This document shows positions 7,207 to 16,168 of a DNA stretch of 64,000 nt, piece after piece. The translations under genes and the position numbers were made by a program. Location of the stretch: positions 1 to 64,000 of the forward strand of contig CAVKQI010000002.1 in the NCBI GenBank assembly GCA_963658405.1. The letters run 5' to 3'. Source of the DNA: CAG-791 sp963658405. Lineage in GTDB: Bacteria > Bacillota > Clostridia > Lachnospirales > Lachnospiraceae. Positions within the stretch are counted from its first letter, which is position 1, and every line of letters starts with the position of its first letter. The notes beneath the pieces were generated by a model. It made no database searches and was not told where the DNA came from. It saw only the letters and a program-made list of their open reading frames with translations.

Positions 7207-8865
7207 ATGAAGAAAAAGCGGAGAATTTATGGAAATCCGTTGCTGGCAGCGGTGGGGCTGATGATCGCCCTGGCAGCGGTCTATCTCTGGCCGGCCGCAG
7301 GGATGCGGGCACAGGCAGCGGAGCGGGCCGTGGAGATCGTGCGCGCGGAAATTGCGGGGAGCGATGTGCAGGTGGAAATATCTGCCTCGAAGATACCTGC
7401 TTCCGACGACGGCAAGTATTATCTCTATGCGGACGAAGTATGGCAGGACGGCGCAGCCGGAACCATGGTCGCCACTGCGAAGACCGGGAAAAATGCTTCT
7501 TTTTCCTTTCCCCTGAAATTTAAGGAGAAAGGCTCCAATCTGTCAAAGAAGTTTATCGTAGCGGTGAAGCGCGGCGGCAGTCTGGTGCAGGTATCGGATG
7601 AGCATTACATCACCAACCCGGAGGCCTGTGCGACCGGAGCCGGTACGCGTAATGATCACGGCATCAAGGGTCTTCTGGCGGATCCGGACCGCCTGGATAC
7701 AGGCGAGATCGAGAATCTGGGCATTCAACAGGTCACCTACAATATCTATGCGGGAGAGATCGTGGGAGAGACGTCGGATCCGGCATATCCCACGACCTAT
7801 ATGGACTATAACGGGGAGACCTATGCCTTTGATACGGCGGCGCTGCGCCAGTACGATAACCTGTTCACGCACTATACCACGCTGGGCCTGCAGATTACCG
7901 TGAATATCCTAAACGACAAGGACGAGGACGCGCAGGACCTGATCCATCCGCTGGCCCGGGACGACCACGAGAGCCCGGGATATGCCTTTAATACGGCGGA
8001 GCCGGAGGGCAGCAGACATCTGGAGGCCATTGCCTATTTCCTGGGATCCCGCTACAGCGGAGAGCAGGGCGCAGGACAGGTAGACAATTGGATCGTCGGC
8101 AATGAGGTCAATGCCAGAACCGAGTGGTACTATACCAGCAGCACGGATCTGGATGAAAATGTGAATAACTATCACAAGGCCTTCCGCGTTTTCTACAACG
8201 GGCTGAAGGCCGGCAATGCAAACTGCCGGGTGTACAATTCCATTGACCAGGAATGGGGAAGAAAATCCAATCCCGGCTGCTTCCTGTCCAAAGAATATCT
8301 GGACCGTTTTGCCTACTACGTGAACCGGGAGGGCAATATTGACTGGGGACTGTCTTTCCATCCCTATGATTCGCCGCTGTACGATCCCTATGCATGGCTG
8401 GGTCTGGAGCGATGGGTACACAAGGATCTCGCTACCCCGTATATCACCATGCAGAATCTCTACATCCTGACAGACTACATGCATCGCCAGGAAATGCTGA
8501 ATCCGTCGGGACAGGTGCGCAGCATCTCTTTGTCGGAGATCGGTTTTACCTCCTATTTCGGCGATGATCTCCAGTGCGCCTCCATTGCCTACGGGTACCT
8601 GCAGGCTGCCGCAAATGAGGACATTGACTCCTTCATGCTCTACCGGCAGACGGATCATCCCAAGGAGATAGAGAGCCGGATCGCCCAGGGACTGATCGAT
8701 GTGAACGGCAATAAAAAGCCGGCTTATGATTACTACAAGTATATCGATACTGACCAGGCTTCGGTCTATAAGGAGAAGGCATCTGGCATCATGGGAATGG
8801 ACATCGATGCGCTGATCGGCAGCCGGGATTTCCCCACCAGGACCTGGATCGGGTACGACGATTAG
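7207..8865 (+). CDS. Secreted glycoside-hydrolase-like TIM-barrel protein (DUF5722-like)
   Basis: A 552-residue exported protein. Residues 1 to about 37 form a signal peptide (basic start, hydrophobic core, AQA-AE cleavage region). A beta-sandwich-like segment (about 40-135) precedes a TIM-barrel. Two motifs fit clan GH-A catalysis: GNEVN with Glu300 (acid/base position) and SLSEIG with Glu444 (nucleophile position). The sequence resembles DUF5722 proteins of gut Clostridia, placed among glycoside-hydrolase-like folds. The substrate is unknown. ATG 7207 follows AAAAGGGGAAAG. It stands alone, ended by the hairpins at 8875-8977. Confidence 0.65.
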   Translation: MKKKRRIYGNPLLAAVGLMIALAAVYLWPAAGMRAQAAERAVEIVRAEIAGSDVQVEISASKIPASDDGKYYLYADEVWQDGAAGTMVATAKTGKNASFSFPLKFKEKGSNLSKKFIVAVKRGGSLVQVSDEHYITNPEACATGAGTRNDHGIKGLLADPDRLDTGEIENLGIQQVTYNIYAGEIVGETSDPAYPTTYMDYNGETYAFDTAALRQYDNLFTHYTTLGLQITVNILNDKDEDAQDLIHPLARDDHESPGYAFNTAEPEGSRHLEAIAYFLGSRYSGEQGAGQVDNWIVGNEVNARTEWYYTSSTDLDENVNNYHKAFRVFYNGLKAGNANCRVYNSIDQEWGRKSNPGCFLSKEYLDRFAYYVNREGNIDWGLSFHPYDSPLYDPYAWLGLERWVHKDLATPYITMQNLYILTDYMHRQEMLNPSGQVRSISLSEIGFTSYFGDDLQCASIAYGYLQAAANEDIDSFMLYRQTDHPKEIESRIAQGLIDVNGNKKPAYDYYKYIDTDQASVYKEKASGIMGMDIDALIGSRDFPTRTWIGYDD

Positions 8866-8923
8866 AAAACCTGCGCCATAGATTTTAGCTATGGCACAGA
8901 ATACAGAATAAGTATTATCACAT

Positions 8924-8977
8924 AACAGCCTTTTTGTACTACATTGGTTAACAACAAGTACAGAGAGGCTGTTTTTA
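8924..8977 (+). terminator. Terminator or attenuator between TIM-barrel gene and metE
   Basis: AACAGCC...TGTACT pairs with AGTACA...GGCTGTT and is followed by five T. It ends only 21 bp before the metE ATG, so it either ends the upstream transcript or acts as an attenuator for metE. A second perfect hairpin (GCCATAG/CTATGGC, 8875-8895) precedes it. No T-box or SAM riboswitch pattern is visible. Confidence 0.7.
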
Positions 8978-8997
8978 TTGACAAAAAGGAGATTACT

Positions 8998-11262
8998 ATG
9001 CGTACATCCATTATCGGTTACCCAAGAGTAGGCGCTTTGAGAGAGCTCAAATTTGCCACGGAAAAGTATTTCAGAAAAGAGATTGCAGCGCAGGAGCTGC
9101 AGAGCACGGCGAAAGAGATCAGAAAAGCCGACTGGTTGACCCAGAAGGCTTCGGGACTTGATTTTATCCCGTCCAATGATTTTTCATTTTATGACAATAC
9201 GCTGGATACGGCGGTGCTTTTCAATATCATTCCGTCCCGCTATGCTTCTTTGCAGCTGCCGCTGCTGGATACCTATTTTGCCATGGCCAGAGGCTACCAG
9301 GGCGAAAAGGGCGATGTAAAAGCGCTGGCCATGAAGAAGTGGTTCAATACCAACTATCACTACATGGTGCCGGAGATCGACGATGGCACAGAGATCCGTC
9401 TGGCAGGCACAAAGCCCTTTGAGGAATTTAAGGAGGCCAAATCCCTGGAGATCGTCACTAAGCCCGTGATCACAGGTGCCTTTACGCTGTTAAAGCTTCT
9501 ACGTTATACAGGGACAAAGACAGCACAGGATTATGCGGAGGATGTGATCACTGCGTATTCCGAGTTGCTGGAAAAGTTCAATGTGCTGGGCGCAGAGTGG
9601 GTGCAGTTTGACGAGCCTTATCTGGTGCATGATCTGGATGAAGCAGACATTGCTCTTTTTGAAAAGCTCTACCGGGGCATCCTTTCCGCGAAGGGTAAGG
9701 TAAAGGTCCTGCTGCAGACCTATTTCGGGGATGTGCGTGACTGCTATCAAAACATTCTGGCCCTTGACTTTGACGGCGTCGGACTGGACTTTGTGGAAGG
9801 CAAAGAAAGTCTTGCGCTGGTATCGGAAAACGGATTCCCGGAGGGAAAGGTCCTGTTCGCCGGCGTGGTAAACGGCAAGAATATCTGGAAGAATAATTAT
9901 GAAAAGACCCTGGCGCTGCTGGACCTTTTAAAAACAAAGGGCGTGGAGACCGTGATCGGTACTTCCTGCTCCCTGCTCCACGTCCCGTATACACTGAAAA
10001 ACGAGACCAGACTGGCGCAGAAATATCTGGACTACTTTGCCTTTGCAGAGGAAAAGCTGCAGGAGCTGGCGGCGCTTAAGGTGCTGGCCGAAACAGACTA
10101 CGCAAAGGAAGAGCTGTATAAGGCAAATGTCCTGCTGCACGGAAACAGACCGGACTGCAATGATCCCGCTGTGCAGGAGAGAGTCGCCCATATAGAGGAG
10201 AAGGATTTCACGAGACTTCCTGCTTTTGCAGAAAGAGAAAAGATACAGAAAGAGGAATTCGGTCTGCCGCTGTTCCCTACGACTACCATCGGTTCCTTCC
10301 CGCAGACCGCGGACGTCAAGGCAAACCGCACCGCCTTCCGAAAGGGTAGCATTACAAAAGAGGAATATGTGGCATTCAACCGTCAGAAAATCGCGGAATG
10401 CGTGAAGCTGCAGGAGGAGATCGGTCTGGATGTGCTCGTTCACGGAGAGTACGAAAGAAATGACATGGTGGAGTACTTCGGCGAACAGTTAAACGGCTAT
10501 CTGTTTACGGAGAAGGCCTGGGTGCAGTCCTATGGCACGCGCTGCGTGAAGCCGCCGATCATCTGGGGCGATGTTTCCAGAAATAAGCCGATGACTGTGG
10601 ATTGGTCCGTTTATGCGCAGAGCCTTACCGACAAGCCGATGAAAGGCATGCTGACCGGTCCGGTGACCATTCTTAACTGGTCCTTCCCCCGAGAGGATAT
10701 ATCAATCAGGGAGAGCATCTACCAGATTGCCCTGGCCATCCGGGATGAGGTACTGGATCTGGAGAAAAACGGCATCCGGATCATTCAGGTGGACGAGGCT
10801 GCCCTGCGTGAAAAGCTCCCTCTTCGAAAGTCCGACTGGTACAGCGAGTATCTGGATTTTGCTATCCCCGCCTTCCGCCTTGTCCACAGCGGCGTAAAAG
10901 CAGAAACACAAATTCATACGCATATGTGCTATAGTGAGTTCACGGATATCATCAAGGCAATCGATGATATGGATGCCGATGTGATCACCTTTGAGGCTTC
11001 CCGTTCTGATCTGCAGATCCTGGATTCCCTGAAGGAAAATCATTTCAAGACAGAGGTCGGCCCCGGCGTGTACGATATACACTCACCGAGAGTGCCCTCT
11101 GTGGAGGAGATCAAATCGGCACTCCACAAAATGTTGGACAAGATCGAGCCCGAAAAGCTGTGGGTCAATCCCGACTGCGGCCTGAAGACGAGAGGAACGT
11201 CGGAGACGACCGCAAGCCTTAAGAATCTTGTGCAGGCAGCCAGGGAGATCAGATGTTTTTAA
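8998..11262 (+). CDS. metE: Cobalamin-independent methionine synthase
   Basis: A 754-residue protein, the normal length for MetE, which moves the methyl group of 5-methyltetrahydropteroyl-triglutamate to homocysteine in the last step of methionine synthesis (cytoplasm). The N-terminal half begins TSIIGYPRVGALRELK; the C-terminal half begins TTTIGSFPQT. Zinc ligands are visible in IHTHMCYSEF (His and Cys) and NPDCGLKTRG (Cys). ATG 8998 follows AAAAAGGAG; an open frame continues upstream but without the family N terminus. A hairpin immediately upstream may control it. It is followed by a tandem palindromic repeat. Confidence 0.95.
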   Translation: MRTSIIGYPRVGALRELKFATEKYFRKEIAAQELQSTAKEIRKADWLTQKASGLDFIPSNDFSFYDNTLDTAVLFNIIPSRYASLQLPLLDTYFAMARGYQGEKGDVKALAMKKWFNTNYHYMVPEIDDGTEIRLAGTKPFEEFKEAKSLEIVTKPVITGAFTLLKLLRYTGTKTAQDYAEDVITAYSELLEKFNVLGAEWVQFDEPYLVHDLDEADIALFEKLYRGILSAKGKVKVLLQTYFGDVRDCYQNILALDFDGVGLDFVEGKESLALVSENGFPEGKVLFAGVVNGKNIWKNNYEKTLALLDLLKTKGVETVIGTSCSLLHVPYTLKNETRLAQKYLDYFAFAEEKLQELAALKVLAETDYAKEELYKANVLLHGNRPDCNDPAVQERVAHIEEKDFTRLPAFAEREKIQKEEFGLPLFPTTTIGSFPQTADVKANRTAFRKGSITKEEYVAFNRQKIAECVKLQEEIGLDVLVHGEYERNDMVEYFGEQLNGYLFTEKAWVQSYGTRCVKPPIIWGDVSRNKPMTVDWSVYAQSLTDKPMKGMLTGPVTILNWSFPREDISIRESIYQIALAIRDEVLDLEKNGIRIIQVDEAALREKLPLRKSDWYSEYLDFAIPAFRLVHSGVKAETQIHTHMCYSEFTDIIKAIDDMDADVITFEASRSDLQILDSLKENHFKTEVGPGVYDIHSPRVPSVEEIKSALHKMLDKIEPEKLWVNPDCGLKTRGTSETTASLKNLVQAAREIRCF

Positions 11263-11539
11263 GAAATGCCTGATGGCATTTCTTAAAAACTCGAACGGAT
11301 GACGGGAACGTCATCCGTTCGGAATCGCATCAGGGAATTCGCCTTCGCGAAATTCCCTTCGCGTTGCCGCTGCAAGACAGCGGCATAAAGAGGAAAAGTT
11401 TTTAAGAAATGCCCGATGGCATTTCTTAAAAACTCGAACGGATGACGGGAACGTCATCCATTCGGAATCGCATCAGGGAATTCGCTTTCGCGAAATTCCC
11501 TTCGCGTTGCCGCTGCAAGACAGCGGTACAGAGGTAAAA
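11256..11539 (+). repeat. Tandem duplication (143-bp period) of a four-hairpin leader module
   Basis: Two nearly identical copies, 11256-11398 and 11399-11539, differ at only a few bases. Each has four hairpins: TTTTTAAGAAATGCC/GGCATTTCTTAAAAA, CGGATGACG/CGTCATCCG, GGGAATTCGC/GCGAAATTCCC and GCCGC/GCGGC. The second copy ends in CAGAGGTAAAA directly at the ATG of the alpha/beta hydrolase. The first copy begins inside the metE stop codon. Shortened relatives occur at 15172, 21251, 38402, 44550, 53871, 60640 and 61230. Confidence 0.9.
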
Positions 11540-12313
11540 ATGAAGGAAGCAGCAGGAATAGAATATTTTTCTTTTGGAAAAGGAAACAGAAATCTGGTGA
11601 TCATTCCGGGTCTGGCCATTCACAGTGTCATGGGACTGGCGGAGCTGGTCACGCAGGCGTATCAGATCTTTGCAGAGGAGTATACGGTCTGGCTCTTTGA
11701 CAGACCAAAGGAAATGCAGGACGGCTGCACCATCCGGGAACTGGCAGAGGAGACGGCAGGGGCCATGAAGGAACTCGGCTTTAAGAATACCTCTGTGCTG
11801 GGCATATCCCAGGGAGGAATGATGGCGCAGTATCTGGCCATCGATCATCCGGAGCTGGTGGGCAGCATGGTCCTGGGGTCTACCCTTTCCGGACCCAATG
11901 ACACGTTTTTGTCAGTGGTAAACAAGTGGCTTCGGCTGACGGAGAGCCGCGATGAAAAAGGGCTCATCGAAGCCTTTTTGGAGGATGTCTTTTCCGGGAA
12001 GACGCTGGAAGAGTACAGGGATGCGCTGATACGCCTGAACATGGGCATTACCGAGGAAGAGTACAGACGATTGGAGATACAGGAAAGATCCTGCCTATCT
12101 TTTGACTGCAGAAAGGAACTCTCGGCAATCCGGTGTCCGGTACTGGTGCTGGGTGCGAGGAAAGACCGGATCGTGACGCCGGCGGCGGCCGAAGAGACAG
12201 CTGCTGCCCTTGGCTGCGAACTTTATATTTATGAGGAGGATTACGGACACGCGGTTTACGACGAAGCGCCGGATTATAAGCAGCGGTGCAAGGAATTCTT
12301 TGATAAGTGGTAA
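11540..12313 (+). CDS. Alpha/beta-fold hydrolase
   Basis: A 257-residue alpha/beta hydrolase. The nucleophile elbow is GISQGG (Ser near residue 94), the acid is in LGARKDRIVTP and the catalytic His is in DYGHAVYDEAP. Such proteins cleave esters, amides or thioesters; the substrate is unknown. ATG 11540 sits directly behind the GAGGTAAAA end of the duplicated leader module. The next coding remnant is a decayed sugar symporter, so it may once have belonged to a transport operon. Confidence 0.8.
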   Translation: MKEAAGIEYFSFGKGNRNLVIIPGLAIHSVMGLAELVTQAYQIFAEEYTVWLFDRPKEMQDGCTIRELAEETAGAMKELGFKNTSVLGISQGGMMAQYLAIDHPELVGSMVLGSTLSGPNDTFLSVVNKWLRLTESRDEKGLIEAFLEDVFSGKTLEEYRDALIRLNMGITEEEYRRLEIQERSCLSFDCRKELSAIRCPVLVLGARKDRIVTPAAAEETAAALGCELYIYEEDYGHAVYDEAPDYKQRCKEFFDKW

Positions 12314-12377
12314 TGCGGATCGTGGGAGAAGGATATGCTCTCACATCTGCGGCCGCTTCGGCGGATGCTGCGCATAA

Positions 12378-12734
12378 AAATCCCGGGGAGACAAAGGCTT
12401 AAAGGCATTATTCAAGAACAAATACTGGCTGATGGTTTTAGGTGTATCCATTCTGCTCTTTGTCAGAAGCGGTATCTCCTCCGGCGTGCTGGTATATTAC
12501 TCTCAGTATGTGCTGGGCAGCTCCAATTACTACACGGCCCTTGCTATGAGCGGTTATGTAGGCGGCGCAGCGGTGCAGTCAGGCTCTGCCATTCTCAGCA
12601 TGAAGCTGTGCCTGATCCCGATCCCTGTCATCGTATGCCTGGCACTTATGCTGGTACTGAAATTCTATAAGCTGGATGCAGAACTTCCGAAGATCACAGA
12701 AGACCTCGCAGCCGGAAGAACAGAAAAAAGATAA
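12378..12734 (+). pseudogene. GPH-family (MFS_2) sugar symporter remnant
   Basis: The frame opens after a stop at 12375 and shows two pieces of a glycoside-pentoside-hexuronide:cation symporter: the middle loop and helix LKALFKNKYWLMVLG with YYSQYVLG, then the last helix ending in FYKLDAELPKI. A full member has about 450 residues; only about 119 codons remain, with much of the middle and all of the N-terminal half missing. No start codon with a ribosome-binding site is seen. It is a deletion derivative, not a working gene. Confidence 0.6.
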
Positions 12735-12746
12735 GATCTGAACACA

Positions 12747-12786
12747 CCACCGGAACTGAATGGCAGTTCCGGTGGCTTTTTTATTT
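12747..12786 (+). terminator. Rho-independent terminator
   Basis: CCACCGGAACTG/CAGTTCCGGTGG with a 5-base loop, followed by CTTTTTTATTTT, behind the symporter remnant. Confidence 0.9.
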
Positions 12787-12861
12787 TGCAGGGAAATGCC
12801 ATTTGAGCTGCGGGGGCTGAAGATGTATGATGTATCTGTTCAGCACCTGTCATATTTCAGC

Positions 12862-12927
12862 GTGAATTGCCTGCCTGCAGGCTGCTTGCTTGCAAGTATA
12901 TTCACGATTGGAATACGGCAGGCGGCC
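12862..12927. repeat. Second palindromic repeat family, copy 1
   Basis: Contains GTGAATTG...CTTGCA...ATATTCACGATTG and AGGCGGC, matching the block at 46976-47043. GTGAAT pairs with ATTCAC. It is followed by another hairpin, AGGCGC/GCGCCT. The region 12787-13022 holds no gene. Confidence 0.6.
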
Positions 12928-13022
12928 AAGGCGCGAAGCGCCTCTGGCCAGCCACATCGAAGATTTACGAAGTAAATTCGAGATGCGGGCTAAACAGATA
13001 CGATAGTATAACGAGGTAGACT

Positions 13023-13796
13023 ATGGACGTACATAAGATATTGGAGCGGGTACGGACGGGGCAGATGGATGTGGCGGAGGCAGAGGAAAAGTTAAAGGAT
13101 CTGCCCTACGAGGATCTGGGCTATGCCAAGCTCGATCATCACAGAAAGCTCCGCTCCGGTTTCGGCGAGACCGTTTTCTGTCAGGGAAAGCCGGATGCAT
13201 ACCTGCAGGAGATCTTCCTGAAATTTTATGAAAGAGACGGTGAAGTGCTGGGAACCAGAGCCACCGGAGAGCAGTATGAACTGATTCGCAATTTGGTGCC
13301 GGAGGCGGTGTATGATCCCGTCTCCCGGATCGTGAAGGTGGAAAAGCCGGATAAGGAGCGGACAGGCTGCGTGGCCGTCTGCACCGGCGGCACAGCAGAT
13401 ATCCCGGTGGCAGAGGAAGCGGCACAGACAGCGGAATATTTCGGTACAAAGGTGGACCGCATCTACGATGTGGGTGTGGCAGGCATCCACAGACTGCTGA
13501 GTCAGAGAGAGCGCATCTGCAGGGCAAACTGCATTATTGCCATAGCGGGAATGGAGGGAGCACTGGGCACCGTGATCGCAGGAATGGCAGATGCCCCGGT
13601 GATCGCCGTGCCTACCTCCGTGGGCTACGGCGCCAGCTTCCACGGTCTGTCAGCCCTGCTGACCATGATCAATTCCTGCGCAAACGGGATCTCGGTGGTC
13701 AATATAGACAACGGCTACGGAGCAGGATATATAGCGACACAGATAAACAGAATGGCGGTAAAAAACATTGAAAAAGACATTGTATCTGGAATGTAA
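13023..13796 (+). CDS. larB: Nickel-pincer cofactor biosynthesis protein LarB
   Basis: A 257-residue LarB. It carboxylates and hydrolyses nicotinic acid adenine dinucleotide to pyridinium-3,5-biscarboxylic acid mononucleotide, the first step to the nickel-pincer nucleotide cofactor. The C-terminal two thirds show the PurE-like fold signature (VAVCTGGTADIPVAEEAA, AIAGMEGALGTVIAGM, VPTSVGYGASFHG). ATG 13023 follows GAGGTAG. larC begins inside its last 29 bases, so the two are coupled. Confidence 0.92.
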   Translation: MDVHKILERVRTGQMDVAEAEEKLKDLPYEDLGYAKLDHHRKLRSGFGETVFCQGKPDAYLQEIFLKFYERDGEVLGTRATGEQYELIRNLVPEAVYDPVSRIVKVEKPDKERTGCVAVCTGGTADIPVAEEAAQTAEYFGTKVDRIYDVGVAGIHRLLSQRERICRANCIIAIAGMEGALGTVIAGMADAPVIAVPTSVGYGASFHGLSALLTMINSCANGISVVNIDNGYGAGYIATQINRMAVKNIEKDIVSGM

Positions 13797-15168
13797 TTCG
13801 GGAATCAGCGGAGATATGACAGTGGGGGCTCTGCTGGATCTGGGTGCGGATAGAAAGGTGCTGGAGCAGGCACTGGACAGCCTGGGGGTAGAGGGCTATC
13901 ACCTGCATTTCGGGACCACAGAAAAATGCGGCATCAGGGCCTATGATTTTGATGTGCATCTGGAAGAGGAAGAGCACACGCATGACCATGCCCATGAGGA
14001 CAATACAGAGCGTGACTTTGCACATGGCAGCACCTCCGGTCATGATGAAGATACAGAGCACAGTTCTGAAAAATGTCAGGAGCACGAACACGTTCACACA
14101 GAGCAGGATCATGTACATACCCATCCACATGTTCACCGTAATCTGCATGATATTTATAACATTATTGACCGGCTGCAGTCCTCAGACAAAGTAAAACTGC
14201 TGGCAAGGCGTATCTTTGAGATCGTGGCCGAGGCGGAGTCCGAGGCCCACGGTCTGCCCATCGAGCAGGTTCATTTCCATGAAGTGGGGGCCATAGATTC
14301 CATCGTAGATATCGTCAGCACGGCGGTCTGCCTGGATGATCTGGGCATTGAGAAGGTGATCGTTTCTCCGCTGGCAGAAGGACAGGGCTATGTGAAATGT
14401 CAGCACGGGACGCTGCCGGTCCCGGTGCCCGCCACGGCGAATATCGCCAGGGCATACGGACTTACGCTGCGTTTTACGAAGACACAGGGAGAAATGGTCA
14501 CCCCCACCGGGGCAGCTATCGCGGCGGCACTGCAGACGGACGCTGCCATGCCGGAGCATTACCGCATCATAAAGATCGGCATCGGCGCCGGAAAGAAGGA
14601 TTTTGATCATGCCAATATCCTCCGGGCCATGCTCATTGAAGAAGCTATGGAAGATGCGGGAGAAGGCAAAAGGGAAAGAGAAGAAAAAGGAAAAAAAGCA
14701 GACAAAGCAGACAAAGCAGATAAAGAGGACACTCTGGAACTGCTGGAGACAAACCTGGATGACTGCACGGGAGAAGCACTGGGCTATACTATGCACCTGC
14801 TGTTAAAAGCCGGGGCCAATGATGTCTGGTACACACCGATCTACATGAAGAAGAACCGTCCGGCCTATATGCTTTCTGTCCTGTGCCGGGAAAGCGGCCG
14901 GGAGGTCATGGAGGACATTATCTTTACCCATACCACGTCCATTGGCATCCGCCGCTTTCCGGCAGAGCGCACCGCGCTGGAGCGAAGAAAGATACGCGTG
15001 GAGACTGCTTACGGTACGGCAGAGGTAAAGATCTGCAGCCACAAGGGAAAAGAGTATTGCTATCCGGAATATGACAGTATTTCTGCACTGTGTGAGCAGC
15101 AGGCGGATGCAGATTTTCATGCTGTATATGAAGCAGCAGTGAAGGCGGCTGTGGAACAGAATATGTGA
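13768..15168 (+). CDS. larC: Nickel-pincer cofactor biosynthesis protein LarC, with His-rich insert
   Basis: A 466-residue LarC, which inserts nickel into the sulfurated pyridinium intermediate. The start is TTG 13768 inside larB; MKKTLYLECNSGISGDM matches the family N terminus. Residues about 64-128 are a His/Glu/Asp-rich insert (many HxH motifs) suited to nickel storage or delivery. A Lys/Asp-rich linker near 300-320 joins the two halves that are separate reading frames (larC1/larC2, joined by frameshifting) in Lactiplantibacillus. Here they are one frame, but the linker is built from A-runs and a GACAAAGCA repeat. Confidence 0.9.
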   Translation: MKKTLYLECNSGISGDMTVGALLDLGADRKVLEQALDSLGVEGYHLHFGTTEKCGIRAYDFDVHLEEEEHTHDHAHEDNTERDFAHGSTSGHDEDTEHSSEKCQEHEHVHTEQDHVHTHPHVHRNLHDIYNIIDRLQSSDKVKLLARRIFEIVAEAESEAHGLPIEQVHFHEVGAIDSIVDIVSTAVCLDDLGIEKVIVSPLAEGQGYVKCQHGTLPVPVPATANIARAYGLTLRFTKTQGEMVTPTGAAIAAALQTDAAMPEHYRIIKIGIGAGKKDFDHANILRAMLIEEAMEDAGEGKREREEKGKKADKADKADKEDTLELLETNLDDCTGEALGYTMHLLLKAGANDVWYTPIYMKKNRPAYMLSVLCRESGREVMEDIIFTHTTSIGIRRFPAERTALERRKIRVETAYGTAEVKICSHKGKEYCYPEYDSISALCEQQADADFHAVYEAAVKAAVEQNM

Positions 15169-15171
15169 TGT

Positions 15172-15286
15172 CGCAGACGTCATCCATTCGTGATCAAAAG
15201 AAATGCCTTCGGGCATTTCTTTCGGAGAATTTGACTTTGCGAAATTCTTCTCAGACTGCCGCTGCAAGCTGCGGTAGAGAAAGGTA
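15172..15286 (+). repeat. Hairpin leader module before larE
   Basis: Contains GACGTCATCCATTCG (remnant of the second hairpin), AAAGAAATGCC/GGCATTTCTTT, GAGAATTTGAC...GCGAAATTCTTCTC and GCCGC/GCGGT, then GAGAAAGGTAAAT next to the larE ATG. Confidence 0.75.
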
Positions 15287-15289
15287 AAT

Positions 15290-16120
15290 ATGGAATACAC
15301 AGTAAATGAACGGCAAAAGCAGCTGGAAGCGCTGATGGGAAAGTATACAGCGGGCGGGAGAAGTATCTGCGTGGCCTTTTCCGGCGGCGTGGACAGCAGC
15401 CTGATCCTGAAAGCGGCCGTGAAGGCGGCCAAAAGAGACGGCGGCAAGGTCTATGCAGTTACCTTTGACAGCCGCCTGCATCCCTCCTGCGACCTGGAGA
15501 TCGCAGCCCGGGTGGCGGCGGAGCTGGGGGGCATTCACAAGGTGATCCATGTAAACGAGCTGGAGCAGGAAGCGATCCGCATGAATCCGGTAAACCGGTG
15601 CTATCTGTGCAAGAGACATCTGTTTGAAAATTTAAAGCAGATGGCAGAAGAGCTGGGTGCAGAGACCGTGATGGACGGCACCAATGAAGACGACCACCAC
15701 GTATACCGTCCGGGTATCCGGGCACTAAAGGAGCTGGGAATTGTCAGCCCTCTGGCGCAGCTGCACATTACCAAGGCTGAGGTAAAGGCCATGGCAGCGG
15801 CATGGGGGATTTCAGTGGCCTCCCGTCCCTCCACACCCTGCATGGCCACCAGACTGCCGTATAATACCCCCATCGGCTATGATGTCATGCAGCAGATCGA
15901 AAAGGGAGAAGGATATTTAAGAGAACTCCTGGGAGGAAATGTGCGCCTGCGCCTCCACGGAAACGTAGTGCGCATCGAAGTGGACAAAGCCTCCTTCGGA
16001 AAACTCCTGGAGCATGAAGAAGAGATTGTACAGAACCTGAAGAATCTCGGATTTATTTACATTACCATGGATCTGGAGGGCTTTCGATCGGGAAGTATGG
16101 ATATCGGACTGGATGTGTAG
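15290..16120 (+). CDS. larE: ATP-dependent sulfur transferase LarE
   Basis: A 276-residue LarE, which adenylates and sulfurates the LarB product. The PP-loop is SGGVDSS (from residue 31). It has Cys184 in RPSTPCMATR, the position of the sacrificial cysteine in the Lactiplantibacillus enzyme, plus a CxxC pair (Cys104, Cys107). Three such cysteines are the pattern described for LarE proteins that carry a [4Fe-4S] cluster and work catalytically. That class assignment is inference. The gene is separated from larC by a palindromic leader module. Confidence 0.9.
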   Translation: MEYTVNERQKQLEALMGKYTAGGRSICVAFSGGVDSSLILKAAVKAAKRDGGKVYAVTFDSRLHPSCDLEIAARVAAELGGIHKVIHVNELEQEAIRMNPVNRCYLCKRHLFENLKQMAEELGAETVMDGTNEDDHHVYRPGIRALKELGIVSPLAQLHITKAEVKAMAAAWGISVASRPSTPCMATRLPYNTPIGYDVMQQIEKGEGYLRELLGGNVRLRLHGNVVRIEVDKASFGKLLEHEEEIVQNLKNLGFIYITMDLEGFRSGSMDIGLDV

Positions 16121-16168
16121 AAGATACAGACGGGAAGACCAACTGTTACATAGGCTCTGATGATTTAA

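Noticed and set aside
8866..8997. SAM riboswitch or T-box before metE
   Set aside because: The leader is only about 130 bases and lacks the conserved SAM core and the T-box sequence TGGNACCGCG.
12760..12975. A 71-codon frame behind the terminator at 12747
   Set aside because: It spans the terminator tail and a palindromic repeat, and has no ribosome-binding site or homology.
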